64,000 nt of DNA from Diphasiastrum complanatum. Its lineage: Eukaryota > Streptophyta > Lycopodiopsida > Lycopodiales > Lycopodiaceae. The stretch is taken from contig CM055111.1 in NCBI GenBank assembly GCA_029204225.1, forward strand, positions 22,847,772 through 22,911,771. The letters are read 5' to 3'. The notes beneath the pieces were generated by a model. It was not told the origin of the DNA. It saw nothing but the letters and a program-made list of their open reading frames with translations, and did no database searches. The translations under genes were made by a program, and so were the position numbers. This document shows, piece by piece, positions 50,940 to 64,000 of this stretch (its first letter is position 1; every line of letters starts with the position of its first letter).

Positions 50940-52154
50940 AAGTAAATTCAAATGGTAAGAAGCAAGAAGCTACACATAGCCATATTTCTCCTCTCACTCA
51001 CTCCATTTTGATGAGGGGTGTATGGACATGACAACTCCCTTTTTATGCCATTAGAATTACAAAAGTCAATCAACTTTTTGGAGATATATTCACCTCCATT
51101 ATCACTTCTTAATACCTTGATCTTGGTACTAAGTTGATTTTCTACCAAAGTTTTAAACTTTACAAAAGAATCATACACCATAGATTTGCTAGACAAGAGG
51201 TACATCCAACAATATCTAGAATAGTCATCAATGAAGATTACATAATACTTGGCACCATCATTAGAATCATGTGAAAAACTATGAACATCCGAATGGATGA
51301 TTTCAAGAGGAGTGCTAGATCTTGTTGTGGATCTTTAGAAAGGTAATTTACGAGCCTTTGAGAGGCTACATGCTTCACACATCCTTCCACACTTTGACAA
51401 ATGCTTGGGGAGGCCGAGTGCAAGAAGATTTGCACACATTGTTTCCATGGCTTTGAAGTTGGGGTGGCCCAACCTTTTGTGCCATCGCTCCACCTTTGCC
51501 AAATTCAGACTCTCCACTGCAATATTGGCATCAAGCTTAAACAATCTACCTTGTTTAAAGCCTTTAGCTATACATTCATCATTTCTAAGGATGGAACAAA
51601 CTCCATGCTTGAATTGTACATCAAGGCCATTATCCATTAATTGGCCAACACTAAGCAAATTCTTGGTTAACTTAGGAACATAAAGGACAGTTTCAAGATT
51701 CATCCTTTTGGATGATCCAAAATACAATGGAATGGTCCCAATACCACTTATCTTACACTCTTGACTACTAGTTGTATAGATTGATCTATGTACATCATTG
51801 TAAGAGAGTAAAGTGGAGAAATGGTCATTTTGAAATGTCATGTGGGAGCTAGCCCCACTATCTATCCACCAAGAATCATTGGTGTTGCACTTGGATGATG
51901 GAAGTTTGTTGGAAACCATCAAGGATGATTCTTCTTCATCCTCCTCCTCTTGATGTGCAATGTTGCTTTGCTTGTTCTGTTGTGGCTTCTTCTTCATGAG
52001 ACATTCAGATACAAAATGCCCTCTCTTCCCACATAAAAAGCACTCGAACTCGAATTTGTCTTTGATCTTGCCCTTTGAGCTTGATGCATCCTCCTCCTCC
52101 TTGGCCTCCTTGGAATGCTTCTTCTTTCCATTGGTCTTCTTTCTGCCCTTGAAC
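50940..52154 (-). mobile_element. Copia B fragment: zinc knuckle to integrase
   Basis: Minus-strand copia pieces closely similar to the copia B internal region: zinc-knuckle/Lys-rich linker (about 52000-52154), protease and pre-integrase (about 51335-51997, WWIDSGASSHMT, HKRLGHP) and integrase core start (about 50948-51300, SDNGGEY, PYTPHQNG). No RT, RNase H or body-oriented LTR. Broken fossil. It shows the uninterrupted state of the site that holds the 315-bp insertion at 36.8 kb. Confidence 0.9.
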
Positions 52155-52373
52155 CTTAAATATGTACAACAGGCTACTCTTCACACGTGTGGGCTCGAAT
52201 TTGAGTCTATGAACTTGTTTGTTGATTATCAATGCTTGTTGTGTGTCAAATTGCCAATCATCAAGATTTGTTGTCTACTTTTTTTATGCATTGATTAAGC
52301 AAGTACATAATCACTCTTGTGGATATTCTAAGATCCATTTATGATCTAAAAAGTATTGTACTTTCACACAAAC
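52155..52373 (+). repeat. Copia B LTR tail, head-on to the adjacent body
   Basis: Matches the last 200 bases of the copia B LTR (GCAAGTACATAATCACTCTTGTGG ... GTACTTTCACA region) in plus orientation, although the neighbouring body is on the minus strand. Its start (ACAACAGGCTACTC) is closest to the 19.4-kb LTR. No PBS follows. Confidence 0.8.
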
Positions 52374-53571
52374 ATCAAACTCCATATTGCTATAACAAAT
52401 ACTCATCAAGAAAGCCAAACCTCCAAGTCTTCAACATGGCAAAGGGCTATTGATAAGGCTTGAATGACAAAGAAAAATATAATAGTTGGTGAGCAAAAAA
52501 TGTAACTTAAATTTTGCTTTAGATTCATAATTGTGCTTTGCTTACCAACTCCTAAAATCTAGGACCTAACTCCTAAAATCAAGGAAATTAGGATGGTGAA
52601 TACCAACCCTTGGTTGCCATACCTAATGATTAGGTAAATTAGAGATGAGTAGGCAGATCTACTGATGACATGGCACCTGAAAATGAGCCACACCTACTCA
52701 TCCATCCCTAATGATGATTTGGATGTACCTGCTAATTGAGGAGCTCATTGCGACAAGCATAATTCTGGAGTCCAAAAGCTAGTCGTGGTTTTTGTATCTT
52801 GAAACTTGTTTTTGTGTGACGATTTGGCAATCAACTCTTAGCAAACATTAAACTCTACTAGAAGGCTTTACTAGAGACTACACTTTACATGTGTGAAGTG
52901 TCCTTTCTATTTTTACACTCTTTTAATTGCTCTTGCTAGTATTGATCAAGATTGTGAGTCTATCTCAACTTATTGAAGGTAGATGATCAATGAGATATAT
53001 ATGACTATGCAATCAATCACTCTTAGGATTAAACAAATTCATTCATTCAGCTTATTCTTTGAATTCAACAAAATATGTCTAAAATATCAAAGTTGGAAAA
53101 TTTTGTTTGCCGCTCAGGATCAATGCAACATTAGAATTATCTTCAAATTGTTGGTTAGCACTAACAAATTAATCGTTACTTGTGTCCATAGCTTGATTGT
53201 TCTAGTGTTGAAAATGGCCATTTGATCATTGATTTTCCTCCTGATCAAAATCCCATTGTTGATTTTGATAACCACAGAAAACTTTGACTTGATTATCCCT
53301 CTCTTGATTACCACATGTATTAGAATTTGGCTCATCCAAGCATTAATTACATTTGAAATTTGCTCATCCAATTGACCATCATTTGTATTTGGAATTGCTC
53401 ATCCAATTGACCAAAATTTTCATCTTCAAATGAGCTCTAGTGTTCTTTAACCAATTTAAAACTTTTGTCTTATGTCACATCTTCTTTACCATAATTTTGA
53501 CTTCGTTCATCCTTTTCTCATTAGCTTCACTCTTGAAATCATCTTTACCTCCTTGCTCTTTTGCATATTAG
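52374..53571. other. AT-rich spacer, nothing recognised
   Basis: No domain-bearing frames or clear repeats. AGGACCTAACTCCTAAAAT-like short direct repeats occur near 52550-52580. Confidence 0.5.
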
Positions 53572-53622
53572 ATCACTCTTAGTAGTGTGCAGAAGAGAAG
53601 TGTCGTTTGACAAAACAAATGC
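53572..53622 (-). mobile_element. 51-bp copia C reverse-transcriptase snippet abutting a C LTR
   Basis: ATCACTCTTAGTAGTGTGCA and the following bases match 41564-41614 of copia C almost base for base. It lies in the opposite orientation to the LTR that starts at 53623, so it is an inverted remnant of the same family. Confidence 0.8.
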
Positions 53623-55107
53623 TGTTGGAAATCAAGCCCATAGTTGCCTCCTTGGTGAATCATAACTTAGACAGCCAATTACTTGAAGAATGTCTACAAC
53701 GGACTTCTGGCTGATCTCCAGCAAAGGGTAACCAATCTTGTCATAATTTCAGAGTTCGGATGTTAAGTTTATTAACTTGAAGTCATTGAAGACTTGGCCA
53801 TCTTCAAGGACCTCTGCAAACTTGCATTTAGAACATCTACAGAAATACATTACTTTTGAGACAGTCTGCAGAAATGAACTATGTTCGAAACAGCTTCGCG
53901 AAAGTTTTGCGACAATCCAAAAGTTCAACTATTTGAAAGACCCTCAACTTTTTTTGCAAAAAGTTCACGAAGATAGAGAAAATTCTCGAAGGTCATCTAT
54001 TTTTATGAGTTACTATTTTAAAGACACCTTCGTCTTTTTAAGGGCACCTTTGCCTTTTTTCGCAAAATCTCGAAGAGAGAAAAATGCCGAAGATCATCTA
54101 CTTTGAACAAGGAGCGTTTCCAGGCACTTCCCAATTTGCGAAGTGAGAGAAAGCCACTTTTCTTATAGAGAGAAGTGAGAGAATTTGCAATGCCCTCGTG
54201 CATGTCAACATTTCCTATGGGTTGACAGTATAGACTATGTAAAATTGTCACAGAAACCTAATTAGGTGACAATCATTTATTGTAGTTAATACATGGATGC
54301 AATCTATAAATAGATCATCCAAGCACAGATTAGGGGTTGCTTCGTCCATGAGACATATTTTTCTTATAAAGCAAAGTGAGAGAATTTGCAACGCCCTCGT
54401 GCATGTCAACATTCCCTATGGGTTGACAGTATACACTATGTACAGTTGTCACAGAAACAGCTTACCTAAGTAGGTGACAATCATTTATTGTAGTTAATAC
54501 ATGGATGCAATCTATAAATAGATCATCCAAGCATAGATTAGGGGTTGCTTTGTCCATGAGACATATTATTTGAGCCTCTCAATTATGTCGTCAATCTTTG
54601 GTTGTGATTGCTATTTGTGCTTCAGTGTAATATAGCAACAACTTGCTTTCTATCTATGTATAACGTAGAATGAATGTTTGTTGTAATTGAATGCAATTTC
54701 ATTGTTGTCTGATCGCACTTGTATATTCAATCTGATCAGAACACGGACATCTATGACTCCTCAGTTTCTGATCAGACGATGGTTGTCTTTGACGCCTGAG
54801 GAACTCGCGATATCATACTGCTCTTCCATTTATTTTAGAACTATACTTCACATTGAATCTGATTTTAGTAGTACCACACACAAACCATTTTTAATCTCTT
54901 CGGTGGATTGTACTTTCCTTTTGGGAGTATGAATTAATTTTTAAGATCTTGTTGGGCAATTAGAACACTTAAGGCTGTGATTACATTTAGCATAAGCTGT
55001 CTATTAGACTGTTTTTGCATTTAGCAACTGATTAGAACGGGAGAGCTCTTCCGCAATATTTCTGCTCTCTTCTTCATTCTTGTTCTTCCTTCTCTCTTGC
55101 CCCATCA
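53623..55107 (+). repeat. Copia C LTR (1485 bp) with internal tandem duplication
   Basis: Begins TGTTGGAAATCAAGCC and ends CCCCATCA. A unit of about 202 bases is tandemly duplicated (about 54150-54555); each copy includes a TATA-type CTATAAATAG, so the LTR carries two candidate promoters. Confidence 0.88.
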
Positions 55108-55950
55108 GATTGGTATCGAAGCTTAGTCCAAATAAAACGAGAAATTAAGTTTGTCCTATTTGTATACTGTTATCATGTCTCATATAGGTAGCTCTTCATC
55201 TTCATCACTCAGTGAAGCTAGCATTGACAAGTTCAATGGTTCTAACTTCTACATTTGGAAGTTGAAACTTAGAATGATGTTGATAGATAGAGATCTTTGG
55301 GATGTAGTAGAAGGTGTAGACCTGAAACTAGAAGATGGTGATCAAGCAAAGGCCTGGAAGATCAAAGATCAGAAGGCCTTAGCATGTATCACACTCAATC
55401 TGGTCGACTCCTAAATATCTCACGTTACCACATGCAAAACCTCTAAGGAAGCACTGGACTTGCTATCAAGTCTCTATGAGACTCACGACGTAACCATGAG
55501 ATTACATTTTAGAAAGAAGTTCTTTACTCTTAGCATGTCTGATTCTACTGCCATCACTTCTCACATCAATAGCTTCAAGTCTCTATTAGATCAGTTATCA
55601 GTTGTAGGATGTTCTATTCAAGATAATGATTCCGTCATGGCCTTGCTTTCTTCTCTTCCAAAGTCCTATGAGAACTTTGTGGTGATGATCTCCACACAAC
55701 CGGACCTCACCCTTCAAAAGGTGGTTGGTCATCTTCTTCAAGAAGAAATGCGGAGAAAGACTAGTAGCCTGTCCATCAAAGACAAATCCATGGCTCTATA
55801 CACCAAGAAGAAAGATCATTCTAAGGGCAAGAATCGGGTGCAGCAACAACAACAACAGCTAGACTCCAATGCGGTCGAATTTAAGGAGCAAGACACGCAC
55901 TTGTAAATGGCTTACAGCGGCAGCGAAGACTGTGATAGTTGGTACCTGGT
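53623..55950 (+). mobile_element. Copia C, truncated copy upstream of RPL3
   Basis: LTR 53623-55107, PBS at 55111 (TGGTATCGAAGC), gag (about 55178-55900) and the very start of the protease region, ending near 55950 where the RPL3 5' flank begins. Same orientation as RPL3, about 250 bases from its start codon. No 3' LTR. A truncated fossil with few visible breaks in gag. Confidence 0.9.
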
Positions 55951-56208
55951 CTGGTCTGCCACCACCGTCCATATCTCCAGAAACAGTCAGATCTCGCCAC
56001 GTCTCATGCATCCATGCATGAAGATCAGCACTAGTGATACGTGGCTGAAATCCGATCATGCGCGCTAGACATTGAAGCGGACGCGAATAAAACCCTAACC
56101 CTCGTCCACTGTCTTCTTTTCCTTCTCTTCTTCAGTAGTAGGCAGAGGAGAGGAGAGGAGAGGAGACGAGCGGCTGGTGGTGGCGAGAGCGATCGGGATC
56201 GGGCGACC
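55951..56208 (+). promoter_or_regulatory. RPL3 promoter and 5' UTR
   Basis: Short flank between the truncated copia C and the RPL3 start. At 56090-56098 it carries AAACCCTAA, the telo-box typical of plant ribosomal-protein promoters, immediately followed by a pyrimidine-rich leader (CTTCTTTTCCTTCTCTTCTTC, about 56110-56132) and GAGGAGAG repeats (56145-56166). No canonical TATA box. Confidence 0.7.
56090..56098 (+). promoter_or_regulatory. Telo-box AAACCCTAA
   Basis: Exact AAACCCTAA about 110 bases upstream of the RPL3 ATG. Telo-boxes are known to coordinate expression of translation-related genes in dividing plant cells. Confidence 0.75.
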
Positions 56209-57910
56209 ATGAGTCACAGAAAGTTCGAGCATCCTCGACATGGCTCGCTGGGCTTTCTTCCTCGCAAGCGGGCGCGTCGCCACAGAGGAAAAGGTTTGTA
56301 TTTTCCTGTTGTTTGATTGAAAAAACTTTGAAAAAACCATTTCCTGGGTTTTGTTTTCACATTTCAGTGCTTAGATTGACGGTTCATGCATTGGTGTTTC
56401 TTTTCTGGTGTTGATTCCATGGATTCTAGATGTATGTGTTGATGGATGGGTGCCTTTGGCTGGCAGTGAAATCTTTTCCTAAGGATGATATAAAAAAGCG
56501 ATGTCATCTCACAGCCTTTTTGGGCTACAAGGCTGGAATGACCCATATTGTGAGAGAGGTCGAGAAGCCTGGATCAAGTAAGCCAATGCTTGTTTCTTTT
56601 TTCCCTGTTGCAAATTAGTCAATTCTGGAAGCTTTGATTTGGCTGTTGGTGAAGTGGGCAGGGTATTCATGCGGCTAATTTGTTGTGTTTTGTTGGCAGA
56701 ACTGCATAAGAAGGAAACCTGTGAAGCAGTTACCGTCATTGAGACGCCGCCCATGATTGTTGTGGGTCTCGTGGGATACGTGAAGACACCTCGTGGGCTG
56801 CGGTCTCTCAACACTGTATGGGCTCAGCATCTTAGCGATGAAGTAAAGAGGCGGTTCTATAAGAATTGGTACAAATCCAAAAAGAAAGCATTCACTAAAT
56901 ATTCCAAGAAGTATGAATCTGATGAAGGAAAGAAGGATATAGAGCAAGAATTAGAGAGGATGAAGAAATATGCCAGTGTTATCCGTGTTATCGCACATAC
57001 TCAGGTATATATAATCTTTCGTTGTTGTGGTTCCTTTTTTGCAGTTTTTGCTGTTTGCCTGTTTCCATGCATTACTACCTTCTTGTTAATGTATCACTTC
57101 CAGATAAAATTTTCTATCTACATTTAGGCGTAAGCTGTGGAAAAAGAGGTTCTTGGTGTGGCACAACTGAGATTGTAGTTGTTGAGGCATATTCAAGAGA
57201 AAGCTTTAAAGTAAAGTTAAAGCATTGTTGTATGGTTTCAGGTGCGTAAGCTGAAGGGGATCAAGCAAAAGAAAGCACATTTGATGGAGATTCAGGTGAA
57301 TGGAGGCACTATTGCAGAGAAAGTAGACTATGGTTACAAGTTCTTTGAGAAGGCAGTTCCGATTGACGCAGTGTTCCAGAAGGATGAGATGATTGATGTG
57401 ATTGGTGTTACCAAGGGTCATGGTTATGAGGGTGTTGTAACCAGGTGGGGTGTGACAAGGCTCCCACGAAAGACCCACAGAGGTTTACGTAAAGTCGCTT
57501 GTATTGGTGCTTGGCATCCTGCCCGAGTATCATTCACTGTTGCACGAGCTGGTCAGAATGGTTACCATCACCGAACGGAAATGAATAAGAAGGTCTATAA
57601 GATTGGTAAGGCTGGTGATGAATCACACAAGGCTAGCACTGAATTTGACCGCACCGACAAAGATATCACGCCCATGGGTGGGTTCCCGCACTATGGAGTT
57701 GTCAAAGATGACTACGTAATGCTCAAGGGTGGCTGCATTGGTCCAAAGAAGCGAGTTATCACGTTACGCCAATCTTTGTGGAAGCAAACATCTCGCAGTG
57801 CTCTTGAAGAAATCAAACTGAAGTTTGTTGACACCTCTTCTAAATTTGGGCATGGTCGTTTTCAAACAACTCAGGAGAAGGCTAAGGTTTTTGGTAGAGT
57901 GAAAGCCTAG
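56209..57910 (+). CDS. RPL3: 60S ribosomal protein L3 (uL3), four coding exons, 389 aa
   Basis: Encodes cytosolic uL3, a large-subunit protein next to the peptidyl-transferase centre. Coding exons are 56209-56293, 56467-56577, 56700-57004 and 57242-57910 (85, 111, 305 and 669 nt), joined by GT-AG introns; the total of 1170 nt gives 389 aa, the usual plant length. The start [21 protein letters not shown] is the standard N-terminus, exposed after the first ATG beyond the leader. Conserved parts include [37 protein letters not shown], the loop [29 protein letters not shown] and the C-terminus [13 protein letters not shown]. Trp258 in GAWHPARV equals yeast Trp255, whose change alters trichothecene sensitivity, and His246 equals the methylated yeast His243. 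No lesions are seen, so the gene looks functional. The telo-box and pyrimidine-rich leader fit constitutive, growth-linked expression. Confidence 0.97.
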
Positions 57911-58260
57911 AAAGCTCTGCTAGGAGAAGAAGCATTCTCATTGAAATGTGATCCTAAGCTACCTGCCTTTGATATCTGAGAAGATTTTTTGCTAGTTGAT
58001 GCCTTGATACTTTTGTATGATGTTATGAGGTCCTTTACTATGGACAATTATGGGGACACTTTTAGTTGGCTATTTCTCTTATGAGAATTTGAGTTTTATT
58101 TTCAATTTGCTTGCTGGTTCATTAGATGTCAATTGTAATTCAACAGACGACATTTTTGGTACTGTCATATTTGTTCATTCTTACTTGACCTTAAATTATT
58201 GAAGGCTTAGTTTCTGTCATGCTTTTCTGTTTTTGATCAATGTGTACAGTGTCCCATGTA
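57911..58260 (+). other. RPL3 3' UTR and downstream flank
   Basis: T-rich sequence following the TAG stop, as expected of a plant 3' UTR. No unique poly(A) signal can be selected, and the end is approximate. Confidence 0.5.
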
Positions 58261-59677
58261 ATGATAGGGCCCTAATTTGATTTCTTCAGTTTTTTATTGT
58301 GGAAAATGAAATCTGGAATCTGCTGTCACAGTGATTTGGAATAATGAATGATTTTCTAATTATTCTGAATGCTTCATACAATCTGAAGACGTAATTAGTT
58401 AAAAGACGATAAGAACTTGTGCATTGAATCTTATGTACAGTTATAGTTGAGCATACTGTCGTGCATGATAGTTTCTTGACTTTGTGGGGTTACTGAGATC
58501 TCAATACAAATCTTTATTTTGAAATAAGTTAGATCTCTGAAAGCCAGCTTATTGGCCATTTTCTTTGAATACTGATACATTCTTTGTCCATTTTTGCCCT
58601 GCCTTGCTTTGCAAGGAGGACTTAGCAATAGTGTGAAACATTGACTTGCTTGTGTTTTGGCTTTAATTCAAATGAATTAAACAAAAAAAAATTAATTGTA
58701 TTTTAAGCTTTTGTGGTCTTGACATGTGGATATTTCAAATAAATTTCTTATTTTTTTCCGTTTTTTAGATATTGCTTCACTTTGTAAACTAGTAAATAAT
58801 GAAAAAAATTATTACTCCCTATTTGGGATGTGATGCATTTCACTTTCCTGTTTAGGCATCTCACATGGATTACCAAACCAGGTGAATTGTTCTAGAGCTT
58901 TTTTTTTGGTGTGTGTGTGTCTAGATTTTTAAAAAATCTGAGCTTGTTCTTCTTTCTCTGTCCTTCACTGTTTCTGCTGCGATGCAGCTTCGACATTGCC
59001 AACGATCGATCTGTGGCCTCTGATTTCTGTTTCTAGCAGCAGAAAGCTGCAGATCAACAATATGGCAAAATAGCCGCAGACAATACATCGATACAAGCCA
59101 GGCAGCTGCTGCTGCCTGTTCTGAATTGCTTGTTATTCTTATTATAATAGTTATGGTTGATCAATTGCTTCATCCTACAGTTTTCGTCAGAATATGGATC
59201 TTCCAAAATAGAGGAGTTTCAGATGGTTTCTCAGGCAGGAGACGGCAAGAGAAGTGTGGCTGCTGAAAAAATAATATGATTCTATAGACGTGGTGTTGCT
59301 GGTCAAAAGCTCTTGTGTGCTGTAGTTGTCTGATAATGTGGATTGAGACTGTCTTTTGAGTGAGGTCTTGTCTGTCCATGTTTTATGATAGCTAGTCTGT
59401 ACTTGGCTCTTGATTGTAATTAGAATCAATCAAAGTGGTGATTGGCTACATTGGTTTTCTATCATAGATTTATTTGTCTCCTATAAATCTGGAGAAATAG
59501 ACTGAACTTTGCACACAAGCACTTGTAGACTACAATCTGTAAGGTAAGCAAATTCCTCATAAGTAAGCAATTACTTAATGAAAATGCCTGTGAGATCCAC
59601 ACAATCTCAAGTATGTGTTGGAGTAAAAAAATTTAGAGTTCAACCAATAGATCTAAATCCTTGACTCACCCAATTGA
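58261..59677. other. Intergenic spacer downstream of RPL3
   Basis: Mostly AT-rich. A somewhat GC-richer patch at 58940-59110 (GCAGC-rich) has no supported frame. A TATA-like CCTATAAATC occurs near 59480. Confidence 0.5.
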
Positions 59678-59712
59678 TCAAGAATTACTCATTATCTTAA
59701 GAATCCTCACAT
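59678..59712. repeat. Left arm of a 35-bp inverted repeat
   Basis: TCAAGAATTACTCATTATCT and the following 15 bases are the reverse complement of 61293-61327 with one mismatch. Weaker similarity continues inward for about 30 bases. Confidence 0.85.
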
Positions 59713-61292
59713 TTTCTTATAATCTTCAAATGACCTTTAAGTATCAATTTATGATCTGTCAATCATAAACACTTAGAATCTTATGACTCGTCAATCATAA
59801 TTCTCAGGATTCTAAAACCATACTTAATCACTGAAAGATACTGGAGTATATGCACAACATACCACTCAGGAAATATAAGAATCATTCTGAAACCTTTTTC
59901 ACAAGGAATTTCACTGGATTCCAAAAATATTCTTTCAATCCAATTCTTAACCAAATTATGAGTTCCAACAAGGTAATTAAAGACTTTTATAACATTCGTC
60001 TTTAACAACATAAACTTTATACAATCACCTAGAATATCATCTAGAGATTACAAAGTTCTGCTAAATTCCAAAAATTCAGTTTACCATTCTTGGAACCATT
60101 AGGATCCGATATCCAATTGAGCTCCCAGGGATATTATCACTAATATGTTAAGTCTATTACTCAACTGAGATATACTCATTTAAGAATTCAGTATTCTATG
60201 CACACAATTCCTTTGATGAATCTGAATGACTCATAAACGATGTGTCTTACAAGCAATACACACAAAACAAACAGTTTTCAATAAATTCTCTTCACACTGT
60301 CCGTAGCAATTAACTTCCACATGAGTAAATCAACTACTCAAGTTAATTGCCCATGATTTAGAAATCTTAAATGTCCAGGTGCAGATCTTAATTATACTAG
60401 TATAACACCACATTTAGATCCTTATCCAAATCATTTTTTAAGTTAACCTATAGATCTATCAGAACATATTTGTTAACTCTACAAGTAATATGAGATTAAG
60501 ATTAAAGCTTTATTCCATTTGATCCAATTCATAACTAAATGGTACTTGGTAGCCAACCAGTGAACCTTAATTTAATCTTTACCACTACTTCCCATATTCA
60601 TGAATATCTCACAGCTCAAAACTTCCAAAATCACTCTAGTTGCAGATTATTCAAAACAATCACTAGAGATTTCTTCTATTTCACTGGATGGTTCCACCAT
60701 TGCACACAAATTGGATTCCACAAAAGAAATCTATGCAACTGGTTGATCCCATGAAAGTCTTATTCCTATCATTTTCTTCTCCCCCTTTGAAAAGAAATTC
60801 CGTAATTTCGATCAAAAAGTTTCCAAGAGACGACATATAAGATATCAAAGATTCGAAAACGTCAGTAATGAGTATTCAAAACTGTTACAAATTGAACTTT
60901 TTCCTTAAAATCATAAAATATCTTATCCCGAGTGATAGAAACATTAATCTCAATAATCAACTATCAAATATAGATAATCATTTGGGCTCAAAAAGTCTAA
61001 ATTCCACTTTAATCAATTGAAACATTAGTTGATTTTGAGCTATATTCACAAACCTGAAATGGAAGTATGAATTCATATAACTTAAACAGTTCTTCAGGAT
61101 CTAGTTCTACACTGGAAGGAATTATATGAATCTCAATCCAATTGTCTAATACTAACCACTGGTCTACAAATCATTCTCACACAAGAATTTTCTCTTTGAA
61201 ATCAATGATGTCCCATACCAACAGTTCTCTCTCCAAGAAAGTTCTTTGCTTTTAAATCCGATCATCAGAATGTCAAAAAGATTATTAGACCA
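59713..61292. other. AT-rich interior between the inverted arms
   Basis: About 1.6 kb without a recognisable coding region or known repeat. It could be the body of a non-autonomous TIR or foldback element, or spacer between two oppositely oriented leader sequences. Confidence 0.45.
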
Positions 61293-61327
61293 TGTGAGGA
61301 TTCTTAAGATAATGAGTAGTTCTTGAT
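61293..61327. repeat. Right arm of the 35-bp inverted repeat
   Basis: Pairs with 59678-59712. Its outer edge reads TTGGTATCAAGAAC on the minus strand, reminiscent of a tRNA-Met primer-binding site. Confidence 0.85.
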
Positions 61328-61394
61328 ACCAATATAATGGCCACTAGGGAAAACCCCTAAGTTGAGGATAGGAATACACAAGAGAGACTATGGA

Positions 61395-61767
61395 GCAACC
61401 ACCTCAAAAATAGATTTGGAGCTAGGTTCAGATGTAGAAGCAAGAGGATCTGTGCTAGAAAGTGCAGTCAGAGCTGATTCTGAGGTGGAACCAACAGCAG
61501 ACAGGTTAGGAAATGTGATGGAGCCCTGAGGTGCAGTGGTGGCAGCAGCGGAGCTGTGTGGTGGAGCGACGGCGGAGCTAGGTGTTGGAGCGATGACAAC
61601 ATCAGATAGGTTAGGGCCAGCAACAGAGCTGTGTGGTGGGGCGATGGCAGCAACGGACAGATTAGGACCATTTGCAGACAGGTATCTAGGTGCGATGGAG
61701 ACAGTTGAAAGAAGCAGATCTGCGGTGGAGCCAGCAATTGAGCGTGGAGGAGAATGGGGGGAGTTAC
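61395..61767 (-). other. Ser/Pro/Ala-rich open frame with internal repeats
   Basis: The minus strand is open for about 120 codons and encodes a low-complexity stretch with repeated GPNLS, IAPPHSS and IAPTPSS blocks. There is no ATG in frame and no known domain. It resembles disordered linkers, such as those between integrase and RT in copia elements, but no adjoining domain was found. It could equally be a GC-rich minisatellite. Confidence 0.35.
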
Positions 61768-61837
61768 CTCCCCCTCAAGTGCGTGGAGCCATGTGGTGGA
61801 GCGTTGGCAGCAAACAGATCGCAGCTAGGAGGGCGCC

Positions 61838-63700
<1,863 letters not shown>

Positions 63701-64000
63701 AAGGAGGGAGAGAGAGAGAGAGAGCAGGAAAGCATGAGGGAAAGTGAATAGGGTTGTGTGATTTTTCTCTTTATAGAGCCAGAGAACACTTAGGTGTACT
63801 AAGTGCAAATTGTTGCCACTGTTAGATTAACTGTCCATAATGTGCACAGATCCTGGCCATTGAAAGATTCACAACTTTCCCACCATTTTTTTAAAAAAAC
63901 TTTTTCTATTATGTGGGGTCTTTTATCATAGTAAGGCATTCTTTTTGCCCCCACTAGTAAATAAGGTTAGTACGCGACATTTACATTTCACTTGCGAAGC
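63701..64000 (-). promoter_or_regulatory. LTR- or promoter-like segment on the minus strand
   Basis: On the minus strand GGCTCTATAAAGAG (63765-63780) resembles a TATA box, followed about 45 bases downstream by a CT-rich stretch (63705-63724). This could be an LTR U3/R or a gene promoter. No downstream coding region supports a choice. Confidence 0.35.

Overview
The window is nuclear DNA from a transposon-rich seed plant. It holds an AP2/ERF transcription factor of the cytokinin-response-factor type, a plant-type cytosolic ribosomal protein L3 gene with short GT-AG introns, many degenerate Ty1/copia and Ty3/gypsy elements with plant-type primer-binding sites, and long CT/CA/GA microsatellites. 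The species cannot be fixed from sequence alone. Only two genes are certain: the AP2/ERF gene (12310-14061, +) and RPL3 (56209-57910, +, four coding exons). A third, single-exon gene of unknown function (47882-48352, -) looks plausible.

Layout. 1-9.2 kb: copia and gypsy remnants on the minus strand, interrupted by a copia element with both LTRs and a perfect 5-bp target-site duplication (2908-8026). 9.2-10.9 kb: spacer with a 70-bp tandem duplication. 10.9-14.6 kb: GC-rich promoter and leader, then the AP2/ERF gene. 14.85-44 kb: a deep retroelement nest. Its base is a tandem duplication of a repeat called A here plus a gypsy integrase fragment called E. Into the second copy went copia B, then copia C inside B's LTR, a copia-type LTR (G), a chromovirus (D), and a Tat/Athila-like gypsy (F) next to or inside D. 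44-53.6 kb: spacer with microsatellites, the hypothetical gene, a CA-bearing minisatellite and a broken B copy. 53.6-55.95 kb: a truncated C copy ending just upstream of RPL3. 58-64 kb: spacer with a 35-bp inverted repeat 1.6 kb apart, a Ser/Pro/Ala-rich open frame and a (GA)62 tract.

Main observation. Repeats in the 14.85-44 kb nest are consistent only if the segment from about 22.0 to 43.9 kb is inverted relative to its flanks. Three independent links cross it: the continuation of repeat A (19.18 to 34.41 kb), the two sides of the copia B insertion with near-identical target-site duplications, and the two sides of the copia C insertion with identical ones. This is either a real inversion of about 22 kb with both ends in retroelement DNA, or an assembly error.

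The genes are unrelated in function: a regulator of cytokinin or developmental responses, a core ribosomal protein, and an unknown. No biochemical system or gene cluster is encoded. All LTR elements are treated as fossils; LTR pairs compared by eye differ by about 6-7%, so they are old.
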